From an archaeon (lineage in GTDB: Archaea > Asgardarchaeota > Hermodarchaeia > Hermodarchaeales > Hermodarchaeaceae), in the NCBI GenBank assembly GCA_016550405.1, contig JABXGX010000039.1, positions 1 through 12,685 of the forward strand: 12,685 bases of DNA, written 5' to 3'. Position 1 is the first letter of the stretch. Each line of letters begins with the position of its first letter. Both the position numbers and the translations under genes were made by a program. The notes below the pieces were generated by a model, which saw only the letters and a program-made list of their open reading frames with translations, did not search any database and had not been told where the DNA came from. Below, one piece after another: positions 1 through 7,120 of this stretch.

Positions 1-533
1 AGTTTAACCTGATTTTCACCAGCTGGTCCAATACAGGCGACTTGAGCTTTGCTATCTGTTTCTTCAAGAAGTTGCTCAGTGGTAGGACTCACTTCCTTGC
101 CCCAGATATCTTTTGCAGATCGAAACTCAAGTGCACCATTATCAATCCACAAGTAAGTAGGTGATGGTGCTCGTCCTTCCAAAATCAAGGCAGCATATCC
201 TGCTTTACGAAGCTGAGGACCAAAATGCCCACCACAATTTGAATCAAACATCGTCCCAGTTAATGGAGACTTGGTAACGGCTGCAAATCGTCCTGCTGTT
301 GGAACCGAGGTCGCCGTTAATGGACCGACTGCAAACACCAATAGATTATCTGGAGCAAAAGGAGAAATGGACGGATCAACGTGATCATATACTAATTTCA
401 CTCCGAGCCCACGTCCACCAAGATAATGTGAAAAGAGTTCTTTCGACAAAGGTTGTTCTTTCACTTTCTGATTAGTGAGTGAAACCCACAGCAACTTGGA
501 ATCCATATATGTTTCATTTATTTCTGCAGACAT
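1..533 (-). CDS. Aldehyde:ferredoxin oxidoreductase family protein, N-terminal part (cut by window edge)
   Basis: This is the first 177 codons of a tungsten-pterin aldehyde:ferredoxin oxidoreductase (AOR family). Such cytoplasmic enzymes oxidise aldehydes to carboxylic acids and pass electrons to ferredoxin. Visible family motifs are LGGRGLG (residues 38-44), GPLTATSVPTAGRF (70-83), KSPLTGTMFDSN (88-99) and GGHFGPQLRKAGY (101-113), all in the pterin-binding N-terminal domain. The iron-sulfur and tungsten ligands lie in the missing C-terminal part. The ATG at 533 is chosen because GGGGG lies 7 bases upstream; an in-frame ATG at codon 10 is a weaker choice. The gene begins 12 bases after the deoC stop, so the two are probably one transcript. 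Substrate specificity within the family (AOR, FOR or GAPOR type) cannot be read from this fragment. The family assignment is secure. Confidence 0.9.
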   Translation of the reverse strand, partial: MSAEINETYMDSKLLWVSLTNQKVKEQPLSKELFSHYLGGRGLGVKLVYDHVDPSISPFAPDNLLVFAVGPLTATSVPTAGRFAAVTKSPLTGTMFDSNCGGHFGPQLRKAGYAALILEGRAPSPTYLWIDNGALEFRSAKDIWGKEVSPTTEQLLEETDSKAQVACIGPAGENQVK

Positions 534-540
534 TTGACAG

Positions 541-548
541 CCCCCTTA
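541..548 (-). promoter_or_regulatory. Shine-Dalgarno site of the AOR gene overlapping the deoC stop codon
   Basis: Read on the minus strand, TAAGGGGG combines the deoC TAA stop with a G-rich Shine-Dalgarno sequence 7 bases before the AOR ATG. This supports the 533 start and suggests translational coupling of the two genes. Confidence 0.5.
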
Positions 549-1367
549 GTCATTGAAGATATTTTGATCGCGATGCGGGCATGTGACACATCGCTGTTTA
601 TACCAAAGATACACCTCTTTAGGTTGCTTGGCTAAGCTAGCTTGACGGCTCGGGCAGGTCCAGCAGGGTTTATCCGGTTCGAGGAAGGAATCACTATACC
701 CTGCCCATCGAAAGCCTTCAACAATAGCCACTCCCGAACTGGTTCCGAGACGAGTTGCCCCCGCATCAATCATTCGCAAAGCATCCTTGAAAGACCGAAT
801 TCCCCCCGCTGCTTTCACTCCCATTTTCGTTCCAACGGTTTCTCGCATTAATCGAACATCATAGGGAGTAGCGCCCATGGGACCAAAGCCTGTCGATGTC
901 TTGACAAAATGTGCCCCAGCCTCCTTACAGAGGAGACAAGCTTGCCGTTTTTCATCATCAATTAAGAAACCTGTTTCAAGAATTACTTTCACAACAGCAC
1001 CGTCAGCAGCGCTAACAACACTTTCAATATCCGATTGAACTAGAGAATAGTTTTGTTCTTTCAAAGCTCCGATATTGATAACCATATCAATTTCCTGAGC
1101 ACCTTTGGCTATGGCTTCCTTGGTCTCATAGGCTTTTACTTCAGAGAAGGTAGCGCCCAGAGGAAATCCAACGACAACACACACATTCACAGGTGAGTCC
1201 TGTAATAATTCGGCAGCATATGCCGTGTGGACGGGATTAATACACACTGAGGCAAACTCATAGGCGAGAGCCTCTTCGCAGAGCTCTTTAATTTTAGACT
1301 GTTTCGTCTCTGGCTTTAGCCGAGTATGGTCGATGAATTTAGCCAACTCTTCGACTGTTAAGTTCAT
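546..1367 (-). CDS. deoC: Deoxyribose-phosphate aldolase with C-terminal CxxC/CxxC extension
   Basis: DeoC is a class I aldolase that reversibly cleaves 2-deoxyribose 5-phosphate to acetaldehyde and glyceraldehyde 3-phosphate in deoxynucleoside catabolism. The product is 273 residues. FIDHTRLKP is at 11-19. The catalytic set is visible: Asp94 in EIDMVIN, the Schiff-base Lys156 in HFVKTSTGF, and Lys185 in GVKAAGGIR. The phosphate-binding end [11 protein letters not shown] is at 208-218. The usual family ends near there; this one continues for about 50 residues with CWTCP (235-239) and CVTCP (260-264), a possible metal site. The ATG at 1367 is preferred over the one 36 bases upstream because GGAGTG (1374-1379) lies 6 bases before it and a TATA-like box near 1410 would place the RNA start downstream of the longer start. 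The AOR gene follows immediately. Confidence 0.93.
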   Translation of the reverse strand: MNLTVEELAKFIDHTRLKPETKQSKIKELCEEALAYEFASVCINPVHTAYAAELLQDSPVNVCVVVGFPLGATFSEVKAYETKEAIAKGAQEIDMVINIGALKEQNYSLVQSDIESVVSAADGAVVKVILETGFLIDDEKRQACLLCKEAGAHFVKTSTGFGPMGATPYDVRLMRETVGTKMGVKAAGGIRSFKDALRMIDAGATRLGTSSGVAIVEGFRWAGYSDSFLEPDKPCWTCPSRQASLAKQPKEVYLWYKQRCVTCPHRDQNIFND

Positions 1368-1406
1368 CTTAAACACTCCGTTACATCTGAATTGTCCACT
1401 CATGTG

Positions 1407-1414
1407 GGATAAAC
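1407..1414 (-). promoter_or_regulatory. Putative TATA box of the deoC-AOR operon
   Basis: GTTTATCC on the minus strand resembles an archaeal TATA element. A start about 25 bases downstream (near 1383) would give a leader of about 16 bases containing the deoC Shine-Dalgarno. This is an inference from spacing. Confidence 0.3.
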
Positions 1415-1467
1415 TTGTTTCTTCTTGAAAAAGCTGTAATTCCGGTAAATGGTGCGTGCTGAAAAAA

Positions 1468-1476
1468 ACTTATCTA
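1468..1476 (+). promoter_or_regulatory. Putative TATA box with A-rich BRE before the M42 peptidase
   Basis: ACTTATCTA preceded by GAAAAAA looks like a BRE/TATA pair. The expected RNA start near 1498 leaves a leader of about 13 bases before the ATG at 1511. It is divergent from the deoC promoter in the same 143-base gap. Confidence 0.35.
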
Positions 1477-1510
1477 GTTAATCAGGTGAATTCGTGGCAG
1501 GTGCCTTATT

Positions 1511-2599
1511 ATGGATTCTCGACGAACCAAACTATTACAATCCCTTGTTGATTCCTTTGGACCAAGTGGCTTTGAACGCGAAGCTTCTGCCCTTGTTGCT
1601 AAGGCAATGCGCCCAATCGCAGATGAGATCACCATTGACAAGCTCGGAAGCGTTCAATTCATCAAGAAGGGAACAGCAGATAAACCACGTATCCTTCTTG
1701 CTGGCCATGTAGACGAAGTTGGTTTCATCGTCTCTGGAATTACAAAGGAGGGATTCCTCAAAGTTAACCCGTTGGGCGGCTGGTGGAGCCAGGTCGTGCT
1801 AGCCCAAAAAGTGATTATCCGAACACGAAGCAACAACCGAATTTTCGGCGTTTTTGGGGCTAAGCCACCCCACATCCTCTCGCCTGACGAACGGAAAAAA
1901 GTCGTTGAACTTCAAGATATGTTCATCGATGTTGGTGCATCCTCCGAAGATGATATCAAAGAGATGGGAATTCAGGTTGGAGATCCCATTATACCCGACA
2001 CATCATTTCAGCTGATTCGGAACGGTAAATTGGCCGCAGCCAAAGCATTCGATGATCGCCTTGGTGCGTTCATTGCAATGGAAGTCATCTACCAATTAAA
2101 GAAAGACAATATCAGTCATCCAAACACCGTTGTTGGAGCGGCGACTGTGCAAGAAGAGGTTGGTCTCCGTGGAGCACGTACAACCGCCCATCTCATTGAA
2201 CCTGATGTTGGATTTGCCTTGGAGGTAGATCTTGCTGGGGACATGCCTGGAATCAAACCAGAACAAGCCGCAACAAAACTCGGTGAAGGCCCGGCTATTT
2301 GTACAATGGATCGATCAATGATCCCGAATCAGCCACTTCTTGAATTTGTAATCAATACCGCGAAAAAGGAGAAAATTCCTTATCAGTTATCTCAAATGTA
2401 CGGTGGTGGAACAGATGCGGGAATCATTCACCTAGATAGGACTGGGTGTCCAAGCTTAGTCATCGGAGTGCCAACACGGCATATTCATAGTCATGTAGGA
2501 ATCCTCAATTTGGAGGACATAGAAAAGACGATCAACCTTCTTGTTGCCATTGTTAAAGGATTGGATAAAAAGACAGTAAAAAGTTTCACAGAACTTTAG
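1511..2599 (+). CDS. M42 family metallo-aminopeptidase (TET/FrvX type)
   Basis: This is a 362-residue cytosolic di-metal aminopeptidase of the M42 family. Relatives form large tetrahedral complexes that trim peptides released by the proteasome. The metal ligands and catalytic residues can be placed: His66 and Asp68 in AGHVDEVGF, Asp181 in KAFDDRLGA, the Glu215-Glu216 pair in VQEEVGLRGA, Asp240 in LEVDLAGD, and His326 in TRHIHSH. GGGTDAG is at 298-304. The length is normal for the family. The ATG at 1511 has GCAGGTG about 7 bases upstream. The HAD phosphatase follows with only 38 bases between, so the two probably share a transcript. Family names such as endoglucanase M or deblocking aminopeptidase are often attached to these proteins; aminopeptidase activity is the best-supported role. 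Confidence 0.93.
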   Translation: MDSRRTKLLQSLVDSFGPSGFEREASALVAKAMRPIADEITIDKLGSVQFIKKGTADKPRILLAGHVDEVGFIVSGITKEGFLKVNPLGGWWSQVVLAQKVIIRTRSNNRIFGVFGAKPPHILSPDERKKVVELQDMFIDVGASSEDDIKEMGIQVGDPIIPDTSFQLIRNGKLAAAKAFDDRLGAFIAMEVIYQLKKDNISHPNTVVGAATVQEEVGLRGARTTAHLIEPDVGFALEVDLAGDMPGIKPEQAATKLGEGPAICTMDRSMIPNQPLLEFVINTAKKEKIPYQLSQMYGGGTDAGIIHLDRTGCPSLVIGVPTRHIHSHVGILNLEDIEKTINLLVAIVKGLDKKTVKSFTEL

Positions 2600-2637
2600 T
2601 GAATACTCATCACTCTGTAGAGTGGAGTAGTATTACC

Positions 2638-3327
2638 ATGGCAATTGAATTGATCATCTTTGACTTAGATGGCACCTTGGTTACAGCTGAAATCGATTTT
2701 CAGGCCATGCGTAATGCGATTCGAGACCTTCTTAGGGAACATGACTTTCCCACAGAAGTTCTACCAATGAATACCACCCAAGACCTACTTCGAAGTGCTT
2801 TTGCTTATGCCGGTGAAAGGGGATCTAGTCCAGTTGAAATCAGTAAACTACGCGATGAAGTATATGAAGAAGCCGTGAAATATGAATGGGAAGGCGCTAA
2901 AAAAGCTCAAATTGTGCCAGGCGCCCTAGACACATTACAACATCTCCATCATCAGCAAATCAAAATCGCTATCCTCACCAATGATAATCGACCAGTAGCC
3001 GAGTATCTCTTAAAAAAACACGAATTGGAACCCTTTGTAGATAGAATGGTCACCCGGGATGAGGCGCCTCACATGAAACCAGCTACTGAAGGATTAGAAC
3101 TAATTTTGGACCATTTCCAGAAAACCCCCGCTCAGTCTCTATTCATTGGCGATTCAATCATTGATATCATGACTGCCAAAAAGTTGAAGATACCGTGCAT
3201 TGCCCGCCAATCAAAACTTCAATCTAAAGAGGAGCTGCTGGCTGAAGGAGCCATCGCAGTATTTCCCACACTAGTTCCACTGATTCCATTCCTCCAAGAA
3301 CATGGATTCTTATCTCCCTCGAAATAG
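2638..3327 (+). CDS. HAD-superfamily hydrolase, phosphoglycolate-phosphatase-like
   Basis: This 229-residue HAD phosphatase has all four signature motifs: DLDGT (residues 9-13, nucleophile Asp9 and general acid Asp11), ILTNDN (112-117, Thr114), Lys147 in HMKPATEG, and IGDSIIDI (170-177, Asp172 and Asp176). The helical cap inserted after motif I (about 18-92) makes it a subclass I enzyme, similar to phosphoglycolate phosphatases. The natural substrate cannot be deduced. The frame is open back to a GTG at 2599 that overlaps the M42 stop. I prefer the ATG at 2638 because TGGAG precedes it at 10 bases and the DLDGT motif then sits at the usual distance from the N-terminus. The gene lies between the M42 peptidase and the GTPase, all on one strand. 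Confidence 0.88.
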   Translation: MAIELIIFDLDGTLVTAEIDFQAMRNAIRDLLREHDFPTEVLPMNTTQDLLRSAFAYAGERGSSPVEISKLRDEVYEEAVKYEWEGAKKAQIVPGALDTLQHLHHQQIKIAILTNDNRPVAEYLLKKHELEPFVDRMVTRDEAPHMKPATEGLELILDHFQKTPAQSLFIGDSIIDIMTAKKLKIPCIARQSKLQSKEELLAEGAIAVFPTLVPLIPFLQEHGFLSPSK

Positions 3328-3390
3328 AGTTCAATACAAAAGGCTGATATTCAGACAACTAAATTAGGTGGAGTAGAAAAAGACCAAATT

Positions 3391-5064
3391 GTGTGTGGAA
3401 ATCACGTGACACTGGATTTCAATCTCAAGCAATTGCTAGCAAATGGTGAAACGAGAAACACCGAATTCAAACGTTCCCTCACAGATCGCGATAAAACAAA
3501 AGATCGTAAGGCTAAACTAATCGCCCAATTGAAACTGATTACTAGTGAGGGGCTTGGGCAATTTGTAGTTGGTGTTGAAGACCTTCAAGGGAAAAAATGG
3601 GAAGTCTATGGTCTAACTGACGAGGAGATGGAAACCAGTAAGATTATTCTCAAAACTCTTTGCAAAGAAGCGGGAATTGAAATTCTAGAAGAAACCCATT
3701 ACAACACGGATCAAGGAATTGTAACCAGTTTCACTTTGGCTCGCGTAATAACACCCATGGTCCCAGAAACCGTTGGGATTAACATGGTTGGCAGAGTAAA
3801 TAGTGGAAAGACAACATTAGCTGGAGTTCTCATTCAATGTAAACTGGATGATGGGAGCGGACAAGCAAGAGCTGTACTCCTAACATACCCACAAGAGCTT
3901 AAGCGCGGACAGACTGCGGATTTACATGTTACATTTGCAGCCATCGATAAGGAAGGCGAATTCATTCCAATGGAAGCGCCTTTACAAAAATCAAAGCGCG
4001 CAAGAATCTTAGATAAGGCTCATCGAATTATTACTATCTTTGATGCCCCTGGTCATAAAGAATATGCAAAGACAATGATTCGCAGTGTTCTTGGAGCTTC
4101 TGCCCAATATAGTATGGTGCTAGTTCCTTGTTTAGACGAACACAAACTTGCCATTACTGAAGAACAACGAAGTGGAATACTTCGTTTAGATGACATAACG
4201 CGAGAACATTTGCTATTAGTGTCAAATCAAGAATTACCATTTTTCGTCGTTATCAACAAAACTGATGACTGTGATGAAGCTATCCGCTCTCGTGTTCGAA
4301 ACCTTGTCTTCGAGACGATTAAAGAAATTGGTCATGTTCCCCTACGGGTCACTTCCAATGACGATATACGGATAATTTGCCGCGAAATCGCCCATCGGGT
4401 TATTGTCCCAGTTTTCGAAGTCAGTTGTGTAACCGGAGAAGGACTTGATTTGCTACGAAAAAGTCTAGCATATATTCCTTCCCGCATACCAATTGAACGC
4501 ATCGAAAAACCTGCATTTGCGTACATCGACAAGGTATACCGTGGAATCCGAGGGACAAATGTTGTTATAACGGGAACAGTCCAAGAGGGTATCTTCAAAC
4601 CAGGTCAACCCATACTTTGTGGCCCAGATAACGACGGACGCTTTATGAAAGGCCGAATAGGTTCAATTGAAGTATTCAAAAAACGAGTTGAACGTGTGAA
4701 AGCGGGTGATGTCTTCGGATTCGATATCAAGCGGCTTCCACCTGAAAAGGTCCGGCGCGGACAGATTATCAGTGACAAAGATGCAGATACAAAAGCAGTC
4801 CAGGCTTTTGATGCCACAATTATCGTTACACGACACCCCACAAGGATACGCCCAGGATACGAACCGGTCTTTCACAGCGCTACCATTCAACAACCCGTTA
4901 TCTATGAAAAAATCTTTGACAAAGACTACCTAGTCGTCGGCGACGTAGCCCGGGTTCGTATGGTGTTCAAAAAGGGTCCAGAGATGCTAAGAATTGGTGA
5001 TCGTATAGTAACCCGTGAAGCAAATACTCGATGCATTGGAACAGTAACAGAACTCATCCGATAA
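3391..5064 (+). CDS. GTPBP1-like translational GTPase
   Basis: This 557-residue GTPase belongs to the EF-Tu-related GTPBP1/GTPBP2 group. In eukaryotes these act in ribosome rescue, mRNA surveillance and delivery of aminoacyl-tRNA; the archaeal role is unknown. Visible parts are an N-terminal domain of about 120 residues with NTEFKRSL (23-30), the P-loop GRVNSGKT (134-141), the family-typical segment KLDDGSGQAR (151-160) followed by a switch I region around Thr175, switch II DAPGH (218-222), NKTD (289-292), SCVTGEG (345-351), and two beta-barrel domains from about 373 to the end. Start choice is uncertain. GTG at 3391 is the longest start and has GGTGGAG 17 bases upstream; a GTG at 3406 is also possible. 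It follows the HAD gene by 63 bases and ends 14 bases from a convergent gene. Confidence 0.85.
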   Translation: MCGNHVTLDFNLKQLLANGETRNTEFKRSLTDRDKTKDRKAKLIAQLKLITSEGLGQFVVGVEDLQGKKWEVYGLTDEEMETSKIILKTLCKEAGIEILEETHYNTDQGIVTSFTLARVITPMVPETVGINMVGRVNSGKTTLAGVLIQCKLDDGSGQARAVLLTYPQELKRGQTADLHVTFAAIDKEGEFIPMEAPLQKSKRARILDKAHRIITIFDAPGHKEYAKTMIRSVLGASAQYSMVLVPCLDEHKLAITEEQRSGILRLDDITREHLLLVSNQELPFFVVINKTDDCDEAIRSRVRNLVFETIKEIGHVPLRVTSNDDIRIICREIAHRVIVPVFEVSCVTGEGLDLLRKSLAYIPSRIPIERIEKPAFAYIDKVYRGIRGTNVVITGTVQEGIFKPGQPILCGPDNDGRFMKGRIGSIEVFKKRVERVKAGDVFGFDIKRLPPEKVRRGQIISDKDADTKAVQAFDATIIVTRHPTRIRPGYEPVFHSATIQQPVIYEKIFDKDYLVVGDVARVRMVFKKGPEMLRIGDRIVTREANTRCIGTVTELIR

Positions 5065-5078
5065 AACCACGAATTATC

Positions 5079-5708
5079 CTACAAGTCTGCAAAAGCTCGG
5101 GCCAATTGGGTAATCTTAAAATGCAACTCGTCAACTGATGAAACAGTTGCAATAGAGTTTTTATCCCAAGCTAAGAAATTCCGTTGGGCAACTGCTTCCA
5201 ATTGTTCTGGAGAACACTTGGGGAAAGAGGCGCGTAATACTACCATACCATATTCCCCAGAACCTGTGGTTTTTGCTAATAACTTCGTGATCAGCAACCC
5301 CTTTGAATTAATTTTCGTCACATATTGACGATGAAGCCGAAGTTTTGTAGTTGATCCAATCCGTCGAAGTTCTAACTGAATTGTACGGTCGACCCTTCCA
5401 GGTATCCAGATAGCAAAATAGATAGTTACACTGATGGTGAGGACTAGGGCAGTAGTTGTTGCAAGACCTGCAGGCCAAACATAGGGGTGTTGGAATGCTA
5501 GCAATAACCATTGCCACCAAGTCTGTTCGGGTGTAGGCGTCCATGGGGGACCTAAGGAAGGGAGCAAGAGGAGATTGGTGACGAGGATATAGGCACACAC
5601 GATGCTGACAACCCATAAGACGCCAAGGAAAACCCATTCAATGATATATTGTTCGCGTACAATACCTGTGAGTAGTTGGTCATTCCTCTGCGTCAATGGA
5701 TGTTCCAT
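5079..5708 (-). CDS. Two-pass membrane protein of unknown function
   Basis: I do not recognise a family. The protein is 209 residues from the chosen start. Two hydrophobic helices are evident: about 22-49 (from IIEWVFLGV to LVTNLLLLP) and about 78-102 (WPAGLATTTALVL onward to the FAIWIP end). A tryptophan- and proline-rich loop lies between them (about 50-77). A basic, mixed-charge domain of roughly 105 residues follows TM2 and contains RVDRTIQLELRRIG. The two-helix topology puts both ends on the same side, probably the cytoplasm. The start is uncertain: the ATG at 5708 lies directly against GGAGG with no spacer, a TTG at 5696 has 12 bases of spacing, and the frame is open upstream to 5768. 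The 5' end overlaps the winged-helix gene upstream, which indicates one operon and probable coupling. Confidence 0.65.
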   Translation of the reverse strand: MEHPLTQRNDQLLTGIVREQYIIEWVFLGVLWVVSIVCAYILVTNLLLLPSLGPPWTPTPEQTWWQWLLLAFQHPYVWPAGLATTTALVLTISVTIYFAIWIPGRVDRTIQLELRRIGSTTKLRLHRQYVTKINSKGLLITKLLAKTTGSGEYGMVVLRASFPKCSPEQLEAVAQRNFLAWDKNSIATVSSVDELHFKITQLARAFADL

Positions 5709-6051
5709 CCTCCAAAGCTTGCGCATAAAGCTCCATGGTCTTTTTGCCATGAGTTTCGATAAGTTCAAGCAAGTATGCTATCAGTGGATGTATGTGGTTT
5801 ACCCGAATAGAATGAAGGCGCGGGGTTAACCGATCAACAAGAATTAATTCTTCTTTTTCAAGGCGTTCAAGTGGACCACGGTATAAAGACTTGGCCTTTC
5901 CACTATATCCAATCAAGGTAATGAGCTGTTTTCCTGAAGCTGCCCGAGGGTAGATGTGGGCTAACGAAATGAGAATCCGGCGTTGAATTTCACTAAGAGA
6001 AAGAAGGGACATTATAAGATCATATGTATCCTTTCCTCGGTTTTTTGACAC
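5680..6051 (-). CDS. Winged-helix protein, co-transcribed with a membrane protein
   Basis: This small protein has a predicted winged helix-turn-helix fold. SLSEIQRRILISLAHI forms the first helix. A segment with GKQLITLIGYSGKAKSLY and PLERLEKEELILVDR follows, as in the recognition helix and wing of transcriptional regulators. The C-terminus is helical and acidic. It lacks a recognisable ligand domain. Start choice is open: the GTG at 6051 gives 123 residues, and an ATG at 6012 gives 110 residues beginning MSLLSLSE. Just before the ATG, GAGGAAAGG precedes an out-of-frame four-codon ORF (6012-6023) whose TAA overlaps that ATG. The gene overlaps the membrane-protein gene downstream by 29 bases, so a regulator or sensor pair is possible. 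The DNA-binding role is inferred from fold only. Confidence 0.62.
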   Translation of the reverse strand: MSKNRGKDTYDLIMSLLSLSEIQRRILISLAHIYPRAASGKQLITLIGYSGKAKSLYRGPLERLEKEELILVDRLTPRLHSIRVNHIHPLIAYLLELIETHGKKTMELYAQALEDGTSIDAEE

Positions 6052-6066
6052 GCCTACCCACGCCAA

Positions 6067-6314
6067 CCGTGTTTTTCTTGCTTTAAGTCTAAATGTGTTG
6101 GTTAGTCTAACAAGGAGTACCTCTTATTATGAGTTTTTATCTACTGGATATTTCTAACATAATGCAGGTGAGCCACGAGCATTAATTCATCATCTAAAAT
6201 AACAAAACTTTACCTAAATAATTCATGTACGTATTTATGCCGCAAAGTATATATTTAAGAGGACAAAATAAATGTCAATCGAGTTGCTGGAGAACCACCT
6301 GGACGGTATAAGTA
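6067..6314. promoter_or_regulatory. Divergent intergenic region between two winged-helix genes
   Basis: This 248-base AT-rich gap separates two genes for winged-helix proteins transcribed in opposite directions. It holds a strong TATA box for the plus-strand gene (listed separately). It also has a weaker TATA-like ACTTAAAGC on the minus strand near 6080-6088, and GTTAG-T-CTAAC at 6101-6111, a short inverted repeat that could be an operator. The inverted repeat is short enough to be chance. Confidence 0.3.
6241..6258 (+). promoter_or_regulatory. BRE and TATA box of the small winged-helix gene
   Basis: CGCAAAG (BRE-like, 6241-6247) is followed by TATATATTTAA (6248-6258), the best match to an archaeal core promoter in the window. 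The predicted RNA start is near 6280, giving a leader of about 35 bases before the ATG at 6315. Confidence 0.65.
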
Positions 6315-6554
6315 ATGACACCAATCACTGAGAAAGTTTTACGCCATCGCACTCGTCGCCAGATTTTGGTAACCCTTAATGGACAACGTACGTTCTTGCG
6401 TGACATCGCTAGGGCGTTAGATATTCCCCCAAGTACCGCTGCTTACCATTTGAAGCGGCTACTTTCTGCCGGACTCGTCGAGCAACGTCGAGGAGTTTAT
6501 CATTCCTTCTACTTCTTAACTGAGCACGGCGAACGGATTGCCGCAGAATTCTAA
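6315..6554 (+). CDS. Small ArsR-like winged-helix transcriptional regulator
   Basis: The product is 79 residues and almost entirely one winged-helix domain of the ArsR/MarR-like class. RRQILVTLNG (14-23) is the first helix. FLRDIARALDIPPSTAAYHLKRLLSAG in two parts (27-40 and 41-53) forms the helix-turn-helix, with STAAYHLKRL as the recognition helix. VEQRRGVYHSFYFLT (55-69) is the wing, and it ends in HGERIAAEF. No cysteine pair is present, so metal sensing of the classic ArsR kind is not supported. GGACGG lies about 10 bases before the ATG at 6315. Its own promoter is clear. It diverges from another winged-helix gene and its operator may lie in the shared gap. The target is unknown. Confidence 0.85.
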   Translation: MTPITEKVLRHRTRRQILVTLNGQRTFLRDIARALDIPPSTAAYHLKRLLSAGLVEQRRGVYHSFYFLTEHGERIAAEF

Positions 6555-6642
6555 ATTCAACTGAATTGCATATTCACTGTCAAAAGGCTGTCCCATTAGC
6601 CTATCTAGATAGATTTGGAAAATGAGAAGTGTTCGTAAAATA

Positions 6643-7023
6643 TTAGGTTTCTAACGCACGAGCTTTAGCTGTAGCCGTCCAAGTTGGTTGGGCATGCATT
6701 TCTGCTTTCTTTAAATATCCTTGACTTACCAATTCATCTAATATTACGCGAACTTCATCTTCTTTGAGGGGCCTCTTCCCAATGGGAACTCGGGTACTGT
6801 TGACACCCTGCAAAATGCTAATGAACGATTGGTGCCCTCTTTGACAAATGAATAAGATTGCTTGTTGATCAGCAGACAATAATGATTCTTCTCCTTCTGC
6901 TTCAGCCACCTCCGCAGCTTCAGCCTGCTCAATTATTGTCTTGGGTATTGACACTTCTTGGTGTTTTACTGCAACCGGTTTCAGTTGTATCTTTCGCTTA
7001 ACCTTATTCTCATTTTCAATCAT
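6643..7023 (-). CDS. Hypothetical protein with C-terminal winged-helix-like domain
   Basis: I do not recognise a named family. The 126-residue protein has a basic N-terminus (VKRKIQLKPVAVK, 8-20), an acidic alanine/glutamate stretch (about 31-48, EQAEAAEVAEAEGEE) that is probably a helix or flexible linker, and a C-terminal domain from about 49. That domain reads like a winged helix: SADQQAILFICQRG, then LKEDEVRVILDELVSQGYLKKAE (split at 86-108), then a short strand and TATAKARAL. The start at 7023 is chosen over an upstream frame extension because GGGTGG lies 5 bases before it. The gene follows eL33 on the same strand with a 97-base gap and no clear promoter of its own, so read-through from eL33 is possible. 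A role in transcription or translation is a guess. Confidence 0.65.
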   Translation of the reverse strand: MIENENKVKRKIQLKPVAVKHQEVSIPKTIIEQAEAAEVAEAEGEESLLSADQQAILFICQRGHQSFISILQGVNSTRVPIGKRPLKEDEVRVILDELVSQGYLKKAEMHAQPTWTATAKARALET

Positions 7024-7120
7024 TCTAACCACCCTAACATTGAGACAAGGTTCATGCACCTAGATGTTGAGGGAAAGAGTGAGTCAAAAAGGTTTCTTTC
7101 AATAGAGATGAGAAGCGAGA

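Noticed and set aside
1368..1403. Longer deoC start adding 12 residues
   Set aside because: It has no Shine-Dalgarno and lies upstream of the likely RNA start; the ATG at 1367 has GGAGTG.
2599..2637. GTG start of the HAD gene overlapping the M42 stop
   Set aside because: The added 13 residues are unlike HAD N-termini, and the ATG at 2638 has a suitable GGAG site.
6272..6331. A 19-codon upstream ORF overlapping the start of the small winged-helix gene, with GAGG 9 bases before its ATG
   Set aside because: The strong TATA box at 6248-6258 predicts an RNA start near 6280, downstream of both its Shine-Dalgarno and ATG.
6601..6612. Perfect 12-base palindrome CTATCTAGATAG between convergent genes
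   Set aside because: About three such palindromes are expected by chance in a sequence of this length, and it has no second copy or promoter context.
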